Of a DNA stretch of 54,835 nucleotides, positions 1-8,537 are shown piece by piece (position 1 is the first letter of the stretch; each line of letters starts with the position of its first letter). Under the pieces are notes generated by a model that worked only from the letters and a program-made list of their open reading frames with translations, did no database searches and had not been told where the DNA came from. The position numbers and the translations under genes were made by a program. Location: the NCBI GenBank assembly GCA_910584265.1, contig CAJTZE010000022.1, positions 1 to 54,835 of the forward strand, written 5' to 3'. This DNA comes from an uncultured Dorea sp. Its GTDB lineage: Bacteria > Bacillota > Clostridia > Lachnospirales > Lachnospiraceae.

Positions 1-108
1 TTTTCAAAGATTTCCTGAAACGGATCCTTTTTGTGAACGCAGTTCTTCTTTCCGCGGCAGGCCCGGCAAGCCTTACAAGGCGTTATGTTTAAAATGATAC
101 ATGAACCA
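1..108 (-). pseudogene. Truncated flavodoxin-like NAD(P)H-dependent FMN reductase (fragment)
   Basis: Read on the minus strand, the first ~108 bases encode a Cys-rich stretch with the pattern PCKACRACRGKKNC followed by DPFQEIFE. This resembles the CxxC-x-C region of flavodoxin-fold NADPH-dependent FMN reductases and iron-sulfur flavoproteins, where PCxACxxC is followed by a Cys and then D-x-(M/F)-Q-E-I. The C-terminal part would continue beyond the left edge of the window. Upstream the frame stays open without an ATG until an in-frame TAA near 160, so the flavodoxin P-loop part that should precede these cysteines is missing. The break lies where the group II intron remnant begins. I infer a gene cut by the intron or by a later deletion. 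The family call rests on a short motif. Confidence 0.45.
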
Positions 109-212
109 GAAATCGGATGGACAGGAAGAGCAGGAACGTAACCGAGGAATACTGCTTATATCCAGAGGGGTGTTATGTATAAATCTTAGAATAAGTCAGA
201 GGAGTAACAACA

Positions 213-533
213 ATGGAATTGATTGAAGTGATCTTATCAAAAGAAAATCTGAACAGAGCCTGTAAAAAGGTAGCAGCCAACAAAGGCGTAAGCGGAGTTG
301 ATGGAGTTACAGTTGAAGAACTGGCTGGAAAGAAAACTGTTTCTAAAAGTAAATGCCGCGAAAACGAAAGTAGTCAGACCGACAAGAAGTAAATACCTTG
401 GATTCATATTTCTAAAGAATGGTTCGGAATGGAAAGTCAGACCAGCGAACGAATATCTGAAAAGAGAAAAGCGATAACAAAACCTCCCGCGGTCACAATC
501 AAAAGAGTAAATGAGATTGTAGGGATTTTCTAA
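213..533 (+). pseudogene. ltrA: Group II intron reverse transcriptase/maturase remnant
   Basis: The frame from ATG 213 begins MELIEVILSKENLNRACKKV and continues with NKGVSGVDGVT, the hallmark N-terminus of bacterial group II intron-encoded reverse transcriptases. After about 45 codons the sequence jumps. A +1 frame (about 352-477) encodes SKYLGFIFLKNGSEWKVRPA, which is the late RT/thumb region (KYLGF). The first frame then resumes (474-533) with a maturase-like tail ending VNEIVGIF. The RT core with the YxDD active site is absent, so the gene has a large internal deletion plus frameshifts and cannot be functional. A ribosome site (GAGGAG, 199-204) and the untranslated segment before the ATG look like the intron RNA ahead of the domain IV ORF. 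No intact intron boundary or domain V was recognised. Confidence 0.75.
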
Positions 534-545
534 AATGGTGTATAT

Positions 546-782
546 ATGATGAAAAGAGATAAATTAAAGATAGGAAATAGAACAGCTGAGAGTTCTCTGA
601 TCCAGGGAGGGATGGGTGGGGATACCTGCGCGGGCAGTCTGCAAAATAGCAGGTTAGATCCAGCAGATATTGACAGGGCTGTGAATGGAAAATATAATAA
701 AGCCATAGAACAGCCGGCTGTAGTTCTACAGGGGAAGAGAGCCGGAGAAAGGAAGAGCACAGGATGGAATTTTATTGGATGA
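546..782 (+). pseudogene. N-terminal fragment of a nitronate monooxygenase-like flavin oxidoreductase
   Basis: A 78-codon frame begins MMKRDKLKIGNRTAESSLIQGGMG. The pattern LKIGxxxA-xxxx-IQGGMG is the typical start of NAD(P)H-dependent flavin oxidoreductases of the nitronate monooxygenase/FabK-like family, TIM-barrel FMN enzymes of about 310-360 residues. After GGMG the family resemblance stops: the expected GISL-LAGAV segment is missing and the remaining ~50 codons match nothing I recognise. The frame ends 19 bases inside the next gene. I infer a truncated relic whose body was deleted, consistent with the broken genes on its left. A short new protein is possible but unlikely. Confidence 0.5.
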
Positions 783-1351
783 ATGAAAGCACGATAACGG
801 AGAAGGACGGACGGATCGAGATCTATGCGCCGGATGGAAGCGATATTTTCTGCAATAACGGGGATGTGGGAGATGAGGGCCTTACGCCGGAGACGATCTG
901 TAATGCACCTTTCTATTATACGGAGGTTACGGGAGATTTTGTGATGCGGGCGAGAGTGTCTCTTGAATTTATCACAACCTTTGATTCTGCCTGCATTATG
1001 GTGTGGCAGGATGAGACCCATTGGGCGAAGGCATGCTTTGAAAAGACAGAGTATGACACTCATGCTGTGGTCAGCGTGGTGACAAAGGATACCTCGGATG
1101 ATGCCAACGGCTGTAACGTAGCGGAAGAGAAGGTGTGGCTGCAGGTATCCAGACGGGGCAGCGCCTTTGCATTCCACTATTCAATAGATGGTGAGAATTA
1201 CTATATGATGCGGTTTTTTATCCTTCCGGCAGACGAGACCGTTAAAGCAGGGCTTCTTGCGCAGGCCCCGCAGGGAAAAGGAGGAGTGCGCGTTTTTGAG
1301 GACTTCTCCATCGAGAATAAGACGGTGAAAAATATCCGCCTGGGAAGATAA
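764..1351 (+). CDS. DUF1349 family protein (concanavalin A-like fold)
   Basis: A 195-residue soluble protein with no signal peptide or membrane segment. It is rich in beta-prone and aromatic residues, with the blocks GDFVMRARVS, FDSACIMVWQDETHWAKACFE and DGENYYMMRFF, which match the DUF1349/YesU family of lectin/glucanase-like beta-sandwich proteins. The family is thought to bind carbohydrate-like ligands, but no reaction is established. The ATG at 764 follows GGAGAAAGG (734-742) at a rather long distance; an ATG at 779 is the alternative. The gene ends just before a bidirectional terminator shared with rpsT. It lies next to a scar of broken genes but is itself intact. Confidence 0.7.
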   Translation: MEFYWMNESTITEKDGRIEIYAPDGSDIFCNNGDVGDEGLTPETICNAPFYYTEVTGDFVMRARVSLEFITTFDSACIMVWQDETHWAKACFEKTEYDTHAVVSVVTKDTSDDANGCNVAEEKVWLQVSRRGSAFAFHYSIDGENYYMMRFFILPADETVKAGLLAQAPQGKGGVRVFEDFSIENKTVKNIRLGR

Positions 1352-1371
1352 TCACGGCAGAACAAGAAAAA

Positions 1372-1406
1372 AAGACATCCATCATGACGGAAATGGATGT
1401 CTTTTT
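1372..1406. terminator. Bidirectional rho-independent terminator between the DUF1349 gene and rpsT
   Basis: A perfect 11-bp stem (AAGACATCCAT, 1372-1382, with ATGGATGTCTT, 1393-1403) encloses a 10-base loop. It is flanked by T-runs on both strands (1402-1406 on plus; the A-run 1365-1373 gives U's on minus). It can stop both convergent transcripts. Confidence 0.85.
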
Positions 1407-1425
1407 GTGTTCGCTATTTTATGGA

Positions 1426-1689
1426 TTAAGCAATTCCGTTTACAGCTTTTGATAAACGGGCAATCTTTCTTGAGCAGGTGTTCTTGTGGTATACGCCCTT
1501 AGAACCAGCCTTGTTAATCTCAGCAACAGCAGCCTTAAGTGCAGCTTCGGCAGCGGCAGAATCTTTCTTTGTAACAGCAGCCTCAACCTTCTTGATGCTT
1601 GTCTTTACTCTGGATTTGATTGCTTTATTTCTTGCAGCCTTTGTCTCATTCACTAAAATTCTTTTCTTTGCAGATTTGATGTTAGCCAA
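1426..1689 (-). CDS. rpsT: 30S ribosomal protein S20
   Basis: An 87-residue basic, Ala/Lys-rich protein reading (M)ANIKSAKKRI at its N-terminus, then KAARNKAIKSRVKTSIKKVE and ending near HKNTCSRKIARLSKAVNG. These are the S20 signatures and the usual length. S20 binds 16S rRNA early in 30S assembly. The frame is open seven codons further to an ATG at 1710, but the family start falls at TTG 1689-1687, preceded by GGAGGT (complement of 1695-1700) at proper spacing, so TTG is chosen. It is monocistronic, with a consensus promoter upstream and a strong terminator. rpsT-gpr-spoIIP neighbourhood is common in Firmicutes. Confidence 0.95.
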   Translation of the reverse strand: MANIKSAKKRILVNETKAARNKAIKSRVKTSIKKVEAAVTKKDSAAAEAALKAAVAEINKAGSKGVYHKNTCSRKIARLSKAVNGIA

Positions 1690-1778
1690 TTTGTCCACCT
1701 CCGATATCATGGATTTCGATTCTCTCGATTTATCTTTGTTAGAACAGACACGGACGCCCTAACAAAACATACTTAATT

Positions 1779-1807
1779 ATATTATGATAACAAAGGGTTA
1801 ATGTCAA
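1779..1807 (-). promoter_or_regulatory. Sigma-A promoter of rpsT
   Basis: On the minus strand, TTGACA (complement of 1802-1807), a 17-base spacer, then TAATAT (complement of 1779-1784). This is near-perfect and leaves a leader of about 80 bases before the TTG start. Confidence 0.85.
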
Positions 1808-1874
1808 TACATATTTTAACAAAATCTTGTAAAAACTGTGAATAATGATTTTATATGGAAATGAGGGAGATGCG

Positions 1875-2834
1875 ATGATTGAGAAGTACAGTGTCCGTAC
1901 GGATCTTGCTCTGGAGGAGAAGGAACGGTTTGCGTCGGATAATGTAGAGATTCCGGGGGTAGAATTAGAGGAATCCTATGATGAGGAGCGGGAGATACGG
2001 ATCACAACGGTTAAGATCACGACAGAGAAGGGTGCGAAGATCATGGGAAAGCCGGTAGGAACTTATATCACACTGGAGGCTCCGGATATGGCGGCGGCAG
2101 ATGAAGGATACCATCAGGAGATTTCGGATGAGCTGATGAAATTTTTGAAACGGCTTGTGAAGGAGGATCCGGATAAGGAGTATTCTGTTCTGATCGTAGG
2201 CCTGGGCAACAGGCAGGTGACGCCGGACGCATTGGGACCATATGTAGTAGATAATCTGAATATTACCAGACATATTATCCGGGAATATGGGAAATATGCG
2301 GTGGAGGAGCAGAATGTGAAGCTGGTAAGTGCAATCGTTCCAGGAGTTATGGGACAGACCGGCATGGAGACTGTGGAGATTGTAAAAGGCGTGGTGAAGG
2401 AGACAGAGCCGGATTTTGTGATTGCCATTGATGCCTTAGCGGCCAGAAGCTCTAAGCGTCTGAATCGGACGATCCAGATTGCGGATACCGGTATCCATCC
2501 GGGCTCCGGCGTTGGAAACCACCGCAATGCCATCAATGAGGAGACGCTTGGAGTCCCGGTGATTGCCATCGGCGTACCTACTGTGGTTGATGCGGCTACA
2601 ATTGTCAATGATTCCATGGAAAATCTTATTGCGGCTCTGGAAACATCGGAAACTCTGCGGGGGGTCGGAGTTGTGATGCAGGGTTATAATGCCGCGGAAA
2701 AATATGAGCTTGTGAAGGAGCTGATATCTCCGCATCTGAACGGAATGTTTGTAACGCCGAAGGACATTGATGATACGGTGAAGCGGATTAGTTTTACCAT
2801 TTCAGAAGCACTGAATATGCTGTTTACACAATAA
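1875..2834 (+). CDS. gpr: GPR germination protease
   Basis: A 319-residue protein. GPR is the spore protease that degrades small acid-soluble DNA-binding proteins (SASP) during germination; it is made as a zymogen in the forespore. The sequence shows the VRTDLA motif at residues 7-12, where the propeptide is normally processed, and the GLGNRQVTPDALGP and IAIDALAARS blocks typical of the family. The length is slightly below the ~370 of Bacillus. An ATG at 1845 is in frame, but 1875 has GAGGGAGA (1862-1869) at correct spacing and fits the family N-terminus. It lies between rpsT and spoIIP, as in many spore formers. Regulation by a forespore sigma factor is known for the family, but I could not assign the promoter here. 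Confidence 0.93.
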   Translation: MIEKYSVRTDLALEEKERFASDNVEIPGVELEESYDEEREIRITTVKITTEKGAKIMGKPVGTYITLEAPDMAAADEGYHQEISDELMKFLKRLVKEDPDKEYSVLIVGLGNRQVTPDALGPYVVDNLNITRHIIREYGKYAVEEQNVKLVSAIVPGVMGQTGMETVEIVKGVVKETEPDFVIAIDALAARSSKRLNRTIQIADTGIHPGSGVGNHRNAINEETLGVPVIAIGVPTVVDAATIVNDSMENLIAALETSETLRGVGVVMQGYNAAEKYELVKELISPHLNGMFVTPKDIDDTVKRISFTISEALNMLFTQ

Positions 2835-2913
2835 CAGGATATCCGCCTGCGCACATATTATTTCGTCTGCCGGCATATAGTTGCTGTATGGGAAAGGCTT
2901 GGGTGGTGAACAG

Positions 2914-4203
2914 GTGTTGAAGATACGGCGGGGCAGACTATATAGGAAATATTACCGCAGGATTCACGGACAGCAAAAAGGAATCTGGTTTCAGGATATT
3001 GCTGCGGCAGGAAGAAATGGATATTTTACGGCGGAAAACAGCCATAGAGTGGTCAGGAAGCTGGCTGCTCTGTGCATTCTGCTGTTGTGCGGGTATCTGC
3101 TTAAGTGTGTGCAGGCAGCCACATGGTCAGATATCAGGGACGGATTGTCGGAGGGGCTTTTGAAGCAGTCCCAGCAGATGTATATGGCCGGATTTCATTA
3201 TCTGGAGGAGGATCATGCGGATTCCCTGGAGGAGTGGCTTGCGGAGCAGGCAATGCGCCTGATACCGATCGGCGGTTACGTAGAGGAGCAGGATTCGGGG
3301 ACGGATACGGAGGATGCAGAGACCTATGCGATGATACTTGCCAAGCAGGCAAATGATGAAAATGCGGTGGATGCGGACGGCAATCTGATCGGGACGGACG
3401 ATTCGGCCAAGACGGCAAACTCCGGGGCAGTTATTGATACTTCTCTGGAGAAAATGAGAGATTTTGATTATTTATTGGGAAATTTCTATACCGTAGACAG
3501 CTCTACCATGATACGGAGCGATGAACTGAACGGAGAAACGCTGTTAGGGAAGGATATGCATATCCAGAAAGACACCGGCGGCCCGAAGGTGCTGATCTAC
3601 CATACCCATTCTCAGGAAATGTTTGCGGATTCCGTGCCGGGGGATACCTCTACATCTATCGTAGGCGTAGGGGAATATCTGACGGACCTGCTGAACAATA
3701 CATACCACATTGGAACCTTACATCATACCGGCGTGTATGACCTGATAAATGGAGAGCTTGACAGAAGCAAGGCCTATGACCTTGCCAAACCGGAAATTGC
3801 GAAAATATTGGAGGAGAATCCCAGTATAGAAGTGGTGATCGATCTGCACAGGGACGGAGTAGGGGAAGGGACGCACCTGGTGACGGACGTAAACGGAAAG
3901 CCTACCGCACAGATCATGTTTTTTAACGGACTCAGCAAGACCCGTTCCAACGGCGAGATTGATTACCTGGCAAATCCCTACATACAGGATAATCTTGCAT
4001 TTTCCCTTCAGATGCAGGTGGCCGCCTATAACAAGTATCCCGGCTTTGCCAGAAGGATTTATCTGAGAGGGTACAGGTATAATATGCACTTGATGCCCAA
4101 ATGCCTGCTGATCGAGGCGGGAGCGCAGACCAATACGGTTCAGGAAATGAAGAACGCCATGGACGTGGTGGCAGACCTACTAAATATAGTACTTGTCGAA
4201 TAG
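2914..4203 (+). CDS. spoIIP: Stage II sporulation protein P
   Basis: About 429 residues from the GTG at 2914 (GGGTGGTG at 2901-2908; TTG 2917 is equally possible). SpoIIP is a mother-cell cell-wall amidase/endopeptidase that works with SpoIID and SpoIIM in septal peptidoglycan thinning and engulfment. Visible features: a basic N-terminus, one membrane segment at residues ~48-69, a low-complexity acidic linker, and the catalytic C-terminal domain with YHTHSQE (residues ~229-235), VVIDLHRDG (~307-315) and LIEAGAQTNT near the end. These match the SpoIIP family, whose members run about 350-440 residues. It follows gpr closely. In many Firmicutes lepA comes next; here a topoisomerase pair does instead. 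Confidence 0.92.
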   Translation: MLKIRRGRLYRKYYRRIHGQQKGIWFQDIAAAGRNGYFTAENSHRVVRKLAALCILLLCGYLLKCVQAATWSDIRDGLSEGLLKQSQQMYMAGFHYLEEDHADSLEEWLAEQAMRLIPIGGYVEEQDSGTDTEDAETYAMILAKQANDENAVDADGNLIGTDDSAKTANSGAVIDTSLEKMRDFDYLLGNFYTVDSSTMIRSDELNGETLLGKDMHIQKDTGGPKVLIYHTHSQEMFADSVPGDTSTSIVGVGEYLTDLLNNTYHIGTLHHTGVYDLINGELDRSKAYDLAKPEIAKILEENPSIEVVIDLHRDGVGEGTHLVTDVNGKPTAQIMFFNGLSKTRSNGEIDYLANPYIQDNLAFSLQMQVAAYNKYPGFARRIYLRGYRYNMHLMPKCLLIEAGAQTNTVQEMKNAMDVVADLLNIVLVE

Positions 4204-4221
4204 AAAAGAACGAGATATTGT

Positions 4222-4250
4222 TTGCTAAATGGAAATTTTTGTGATATGCT
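4222..4250 (+). promoter_or_regulatory. Candidate sigma-A promoter ahead of parE
   Basis: TTGCTA (4222-4227), a 17-base spacer and TATGCT (4245-4250) lie about 50 bases before the parE start. The match is fair rather than strong. Confidence 0.45.
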
Positions 4251-4300
4251 TTTGACAGTATGGGTAAGTATTGAAAATCGTCTGGAAAGGAATAGAAAAG

Positions 4301-6223
4301 ATGGCAAAGAAACCTACATATGATGCGGAAAGTATTGCGGTCCTGGAAGGGCTTGAGGCGGTCCGGAAGCGGCCGGGTATGTATATAGGCAGTGTGTCTG
4401 CAAAGGGCCTGAATCATCTGGTCTATGAAATCGTGGACAATGCGGTGGATGAGCACCTGGCAGGGTACTGCTCAAAGATTCAGGTGACGTTAGAAAAGGA
4501 CGGCTCTGCGACGATTGCGGATAATGGGCGCGGGGTTCCGGTAGACATGCATGCAAAGGGCGTTTCGGCGGCCAGGCTGGTGTATACCACATTACATGCA
4601 GGCGGTAAATTCGATGATTCCGCATATAAGACAAGCGGCGGCCTTCACGGCGTAGGCTCGTCGGTGGTAAACGCCCTGTCTGTCTATATGGATGTGGAGA
4701 TCAGCCGGGACGGGTTTATCCACCATGACCGCTATGAGCGCGGCATTCCGGTGATAGAATTAGAGGGGGGACTGCTTCCCAAGACCGGTAAGACCAGAAA
4801 GACGGGGACAAAGGTAAATTTCCTGCCGGATGACACCATATTTGAGAAAACAAGATTCCGGGCGGAGGAAATCAAGAGCAGGATGCATGAGACCGCATAC
4901 CTGAATCCGGAGCTTACGATCATTTTTGAGGATAAAAGAGGGGACAAGCCCGAACGGATCGAATACCATGAGCCGGAGGGGATTCTTGGGTTTATTAAGG
5001 AATTGAATGCGAAAAAAGAGACGATCCACGAACCGGTATACTATAAAGGCACTGCGGAGGGGATCGAGGTTGAGGCAGCCTTCCAGTATGTGAATGAATT
5101 CCATGAGAACGTGTTAGGCTTCTGTAATAATATATACAATGCAGAGGGGGGAACCCATCTGACCGGATTTAAGACAACCTTTACGACGGTGATGAACCAG
5201 TATGCCAGAGAGCTTGGTGTTTTAAAGGAAAAGGATGCGAATTTTACCGGGGCGGATATCCGAAACGGTATGACGGCGGTCGTGTCGATCAAGCATCCGG
5301 ATCCGAGATTTGAGGGGCAGACCAAGACCAAGCTGGACAACCCGGATGCATCCAAGGCCGCGGGAAAGGTTACGGGCGATGAGGTGGTCCGCTTTTTTGA
5401 CCGGAATCTGGATACCTTAAAGAAGGTGCTGTCCTGCGCGGAGAAGGCGGCGAAGATCCGAAAAACCGAGGAGCGGGCGAAGACAAACCTTCTGACTAAG
5501 CAGAAGTATTCCTTCGACAGCAACGGCAAGCTTGCCAATTGTGAGAGCAGGGATGCTTCCAAATGTGAGATTTTTATCGTGGAGGGTGATTCTGCGGGCG
5601 GCTCTGCAAAGACCGCCAGAGACCGGATGTATCAGGCAATCCTGCCGATCCGGGGCAAGATCCTGAATGTGGAGAAGGCAAGCATTGACAAGATTCTCGC
5701 CAATGCGGAGATCAAGACTATGATCAATGCCTTTGGGTGCGGATTTTCCGAGGGCTACGGCAATGATTTTGATATCAGCAGGCTCCGCTATGACAAGATT
5801 ATCATTATGGCGGATGCGGACGTGGACGGGGCGCACATTTCCACCCTGCTTCTGACACTGTTTTACCGGTTTATGCCGGAGCTGATCTATGAGGGGCATG
5901 TGTATATCGCCATGCCGCCGCTCTACAAGGCCATGCCGAAGAAGGGGGAGGAAGAATACCTCTACGACGATAAGGCGTTGGAGAGATACCGCAAAACCCA
6001 CGAGGGACCCTTTACCCTGCAGAGATATAAGGGATTGGGAGAGATGGATGCGGAGCAGCTGTGGGAGACCACCTTGAATCCTGAGACAAGGGTGATGAAG
6101 CTGGTTGAGATTGAGGATGCAAGAATGGCGTCCAGCGTGACAGAGATGCTGATGGGGACGGAGGTTCCGCCGAGGCGTGCGTTTATCTATGACAACGCTA
6201 CGGAAGCTGAACTGGATATTTAG
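4301..6223 (+). CDS. parE: Type IIA DNA topoisomerase subunit B (topoisomerase IV ParE-like)
   Basis: A 640-residue GyrB/ParE protein, the ATP-driven subunit that pairs with the next gene to pass duplex DNA through a double-strand break. GHKL ATPase features: YEIVDNAVDE (residues ~42-51), DNGRG (~74-78) and GGLHGVG (~113-119). The C-terminal Toprim domain has EGDSAGGSA, the DAD of MADADVDGAH, and QRYKGLGEM. The start at 4301 follows GAAAGGAA (4283-4290); an upstream in-frame ATG at 4271 lacks a ribosome site. It sits 18 bases before the A subunit and far from any dnaA/recF marker. This arrangement suggests the second (topoisomerase IV-like) pair of Lachnospiraceae rather than the origin-linked gyrase. 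Separating gyrB from parE by eye is uncertain. Confidence 0.85.
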   Translation: MAKKPTYDAESIAVLEGLEAVRKRPGMYIGSVSAKGLNHLVYEIVDNAVDEHLAGYCSKIQVTLEKDGSATIADNGRGVPVDMHAKGVSAARLVYTTLHAGGKFDDSAYKTSGGLHGVGSSVVNALSVYMDVEISRDGFIHHDRYERGIPVIELEGGLLPKTGKTRKTGTKVNFLPDDTIFEKTRFRAEEIKSRMHETAYLNPELTIIFEDKRGDKPERIEYHEPEGILGFIKELNAKKETIHEPVYYKGTAEGIEVEAAFQYVNEFHENVLGFCNNIYNAEGGTHLTGFKTTFTTVMNQYARELGVLKEKDANFTGADIRNGMTAVVSIKHPDPRFEGQTKTKLDNPDASKAAGKVTGDEVVRFFDRNLDTLKKVLSCAEKAAKIRKTEERAKTNLLTKQKYSFDSNGKLANCESRDASKCEIFIVEGDSAGGSAKTARDRMYQAILPIRGKILNVEKASIDKILANAEIKTMINAFGCGFSEGYGNDFDISRLRYDKIIIMADADVDGAHISTLLLTLFYRFMPELIYEGHVYIAMPPLYKAMPKKGEEEYLYDDKALERYRKTHEGPFTLQRYKGLGEMDAEQLWETTLNPETRVMKLVEIEDARMASSVTEMLMGTEVPPRRAFIYDNATEAELDI

Positions 6224-6241
6224 GAAGGGGGATAAGAGTCT

Positions 6242-8482
6242 ATGAGTGAATCGCAGATTATCCGCACCGAATATTCGGATGTGATGAAGAAATCTTATAT
6301 TGATTATGCTATGAGCGTTATCGTTGCCAGAGCCCTTCCCGACGTGCGGGACGGGTTAAAGCCTGTCCAGAGAAGGACGCTCTACGATATGCATGAGCTT
6401 GGGATCCGGTGGGACAAGCCTTATAGGAAATGCGCCCGTATTGTGGGTGATACCATGGGTAAATACCATCCCCACGGCGACAGCTCCATCTATGAGTCTT
6501 TGGTGGTGATGGCTCAGGATTTTAAAAAGGGAATGGTCATGGTGGACGGCCACGGCAATTTCGGCTCTATAGAGGGAGACGGCGCCGCGGCTATGCGTTA
6601 TACGGAGGCAAGGCTTGCCAAATTTACCCAGGAGGCGTTTCTGGCAGATCTGGACAAGGATATTGTAAACTTTCTGCCGAACTTTGACGAGACGGAGAAG
6701 GAGCCGGAGGTGCTTCCGGTGCGGGTGCCAAATCTCTTAGTCAACGGGGCGGAGGGGATCGCAGTCGGCATGGCTACCAGCATTCCCACTCATAACCTGG
6801 GGGAAGTGATCGACGCGGTTAAGGCATATATGAGGAATGACCAGGTCAGCACAAAGCAGTTGATGAAGTATATAAAGGGGCCGGATTTCCCAACCGGGGG
6901 CATTGTTGTAAATAAGGACGACCTGCTGCAGATTTACGAGACCGGGACAGGGAAGATCAAGTTGCGGGGAAAAGTAGAAACAGAGGAGCTGAAGGGCGGA
7001 AAGAAACGTCTGGTGATCACTGAGATTCCCTACACTATGATCGGCGCCGGAATCGGGAAGTTTTTAAATGACGTCTGCAATCTGGTGGAGAATAAGAAGA
7101 CCTCGGATATTGTGGATATTTCCAACCAGTCCTCCAAGGAGGGAATCCGTATTGTCATAGAGCTGAAGCGGGGGGCGGACGTAGAGAACCTGACCAATAT
7201 GCTCTATAAGAAGACAAGGCTGGAGGATACCTTCGGCGTAAATATGCTGGCGGTTGCCGGTGGCCGGCCGGAGACTATGGGGCTCAGGAAGATTATCGAG
7301 CACCATGTGGATTTTCAGTTCGAGCTTGCCACCAGAAAGTATCAGACATTACTTTCCAAGGAATTGGATAAAAAAGAGATCCAGGAAGGCTTGATCAAGG
7401 CCTGCGACGTGATCGACCTGATCATTGAGATTCTCCGGGGCAGCAAGAATGTGAAGGATGCAAAGGCATGTCTGACGAAGGGCGTTACGGAGAATATTAA
7501 GTTTAAGACCAGCATTTCCAGGAAGATGGCGGCTATGCTCCGGTTTACGGAACGCCAGGCGACGGCAATTCTGGAGATGCGTCTGTACAAGCTGATCGGC
7601 CTTGAAATAGAAGCCCTTCAGAAGGAGCATGAACATACCCTTGCAAATATCGCCAGATATGAGGATATTCTGAATAATTACAATTCTATGGCGGATGTGA
7701 TCATAGAAGAATTGGATCATTTTAAACAGGAATTTGCCGTAAAGCGCCGTACTTTGATTGAGAATGCACAGGAGGCAGTTTTTGAGGAAAAGAAAATCGA
7801 GGAGCAGGAGGTGGTGTTCCTGATGGACCGTTTCGGTTATGCCAGAACGGTGGATACGGCGGCATATGAACGCAACAAGGAAGCGGCGGACAGTGAGAAC
7901 AAATATGTGATCTCCTGTATGAATACCGGAAGGCTGTGCCTGTTTACCAACACCGGAAAGATGCATCAGATCAAGGTTCTGGATATTCCGTTTGGGAAAT
8001 TTAGGGATAAGGGGCTGCCGGTGGACAATGTGAGTAATTATGACAGCACACAGGAAAGTGTTGTATATTTGTGCGATGCGGAACAGATGCGGTATGCATG
8101 GTTGCTATTTGCCACAAAACAGGGTATGATTAAAAAAGTAGAGGGTACAGAGTTTCAGGTAATCAAGCGTACTATTGCGGCGGCCAAGCTCCAGGAGGAT
8201 GATGAGCTGATCCATGTGCAGGTGATTGCCAGAAGCCATCAGGCTGTTCTACAGACCAGAGACGGGTATTTCTTAAAATTCCCGGCAGACGAGGTACCGG
8301 AGAAGAAGAAACCGGCGATCGGCGTACGGGGAATCCGGCTGAAGAAGAATGATGAGCTTGAGAAGGTATATCTGATTGAAGAAGGGCATGAGGCCAGAGT
8401 TATGTATGGAGAGAAGGAAATCTGGCTGAACCGTCTGAAGCTGTCGAAGCGGGATGGAACCGGGACCAAGCCCAGAGCTTAG
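6242..8482 (+). CDS. parC: Type IIA DNA topoisomerase subunit A (topoisomerase IV ParC-like)
   Basis: A 746-residue GyrA/ParC protein, the DNA-cleaving partner of the preceding gene. The catalytic tyrosine is Y120 in AAAMRYTEAR, and the quinolone-resistance region reads KYHPHGDSSIYES (residues 74-86). The C-terminal beta-pinwheel domain is degenerate: I see a GVRGIRLKKND blade motif, but no canonical GyrA box (QRRGGKG-like) that gives gyrase its wrapping activity. This favours a relaxing and decatenating topoisomerase IV-type enzyme. AAGGGGG (6224-6230) precedes the ATG. The gene is cotranscribed with parE (18-base gap). No terminator was found after it. Confidence 0.85.
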   Translation: MSESQIIRTEYSDVMKKSYIDYAMSVIVARALPDVRDGLKPVQRRTLYDMHELGIRWDKPYRKCARIVGDTMGKYHPHGDSSIYESLVVMAQDFKKGMVMVDGHGNFGSIEGDGAAAMRYTEARLAKFTQEAFLADLDKDIVNFLPNFDETEKEPEVLPVRVPNLLVNGAEGIAVGMATSIPTHNLGEVIDAVKAYMRNDQVSTKQLMKYIKGPDFPTGGIVVNKDDLLQIYETGTGKIKLRGKVETEELKGGKKRLVITEIPYTMIGAGIGKFLNDVCNLVENKKTSDIVDISNQSSKEGIRIVIELKRGADVENLTNMLYKKTRLEDTFGVNMLAVAGGRPETMGLRKIIEHHVDFQFELATRKYQTLLSKELDKKEIQEGLIKACDVIDLIIEILRGSKNVKDAKACLTKGVTENIKFKTSISRKMAAMLRFTERQATAILEMRLYKLIGLEIEALQKEHEHTLANIARYEDILNNYNSMADVIIEELDHFKQEFAVKRRTLIENAQEAVFEEKKIEEQEVVFLMDRFGYARTVDTAAYERNKEAADSENKYVISCMNTGRLCLFTNTGKMHQIKVLDIPFGKFRDKGLPVDNVSNYDSTQESVVYLCDAEQMRYAWLLFATKQGMIKKVEGTEFQVIKRTIAAAKLQEDDELIHVQVIARSHQAVLQTRDGYFLKFPADEVPEKKKPAIGVRGIRLKKNDELEKVYLIEEGHEARVMYGEKEIWLNRLKLSKRDGTGTKPRA

Positions 8483-8537
8483 CGGTGTGTGATACATCGC
8501 CGGCGCAGCATGCTTGATATGGATACAGGAGGATGAA

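Noticed and set aside
530..1177. A 215-codon open frame on the minus strand
   Set aside because: It runs antisense through the intron relic and DUF1349 gene, has no ribosome site or family resemblance, and mirrors the codon pattern of the plus-strand gene.
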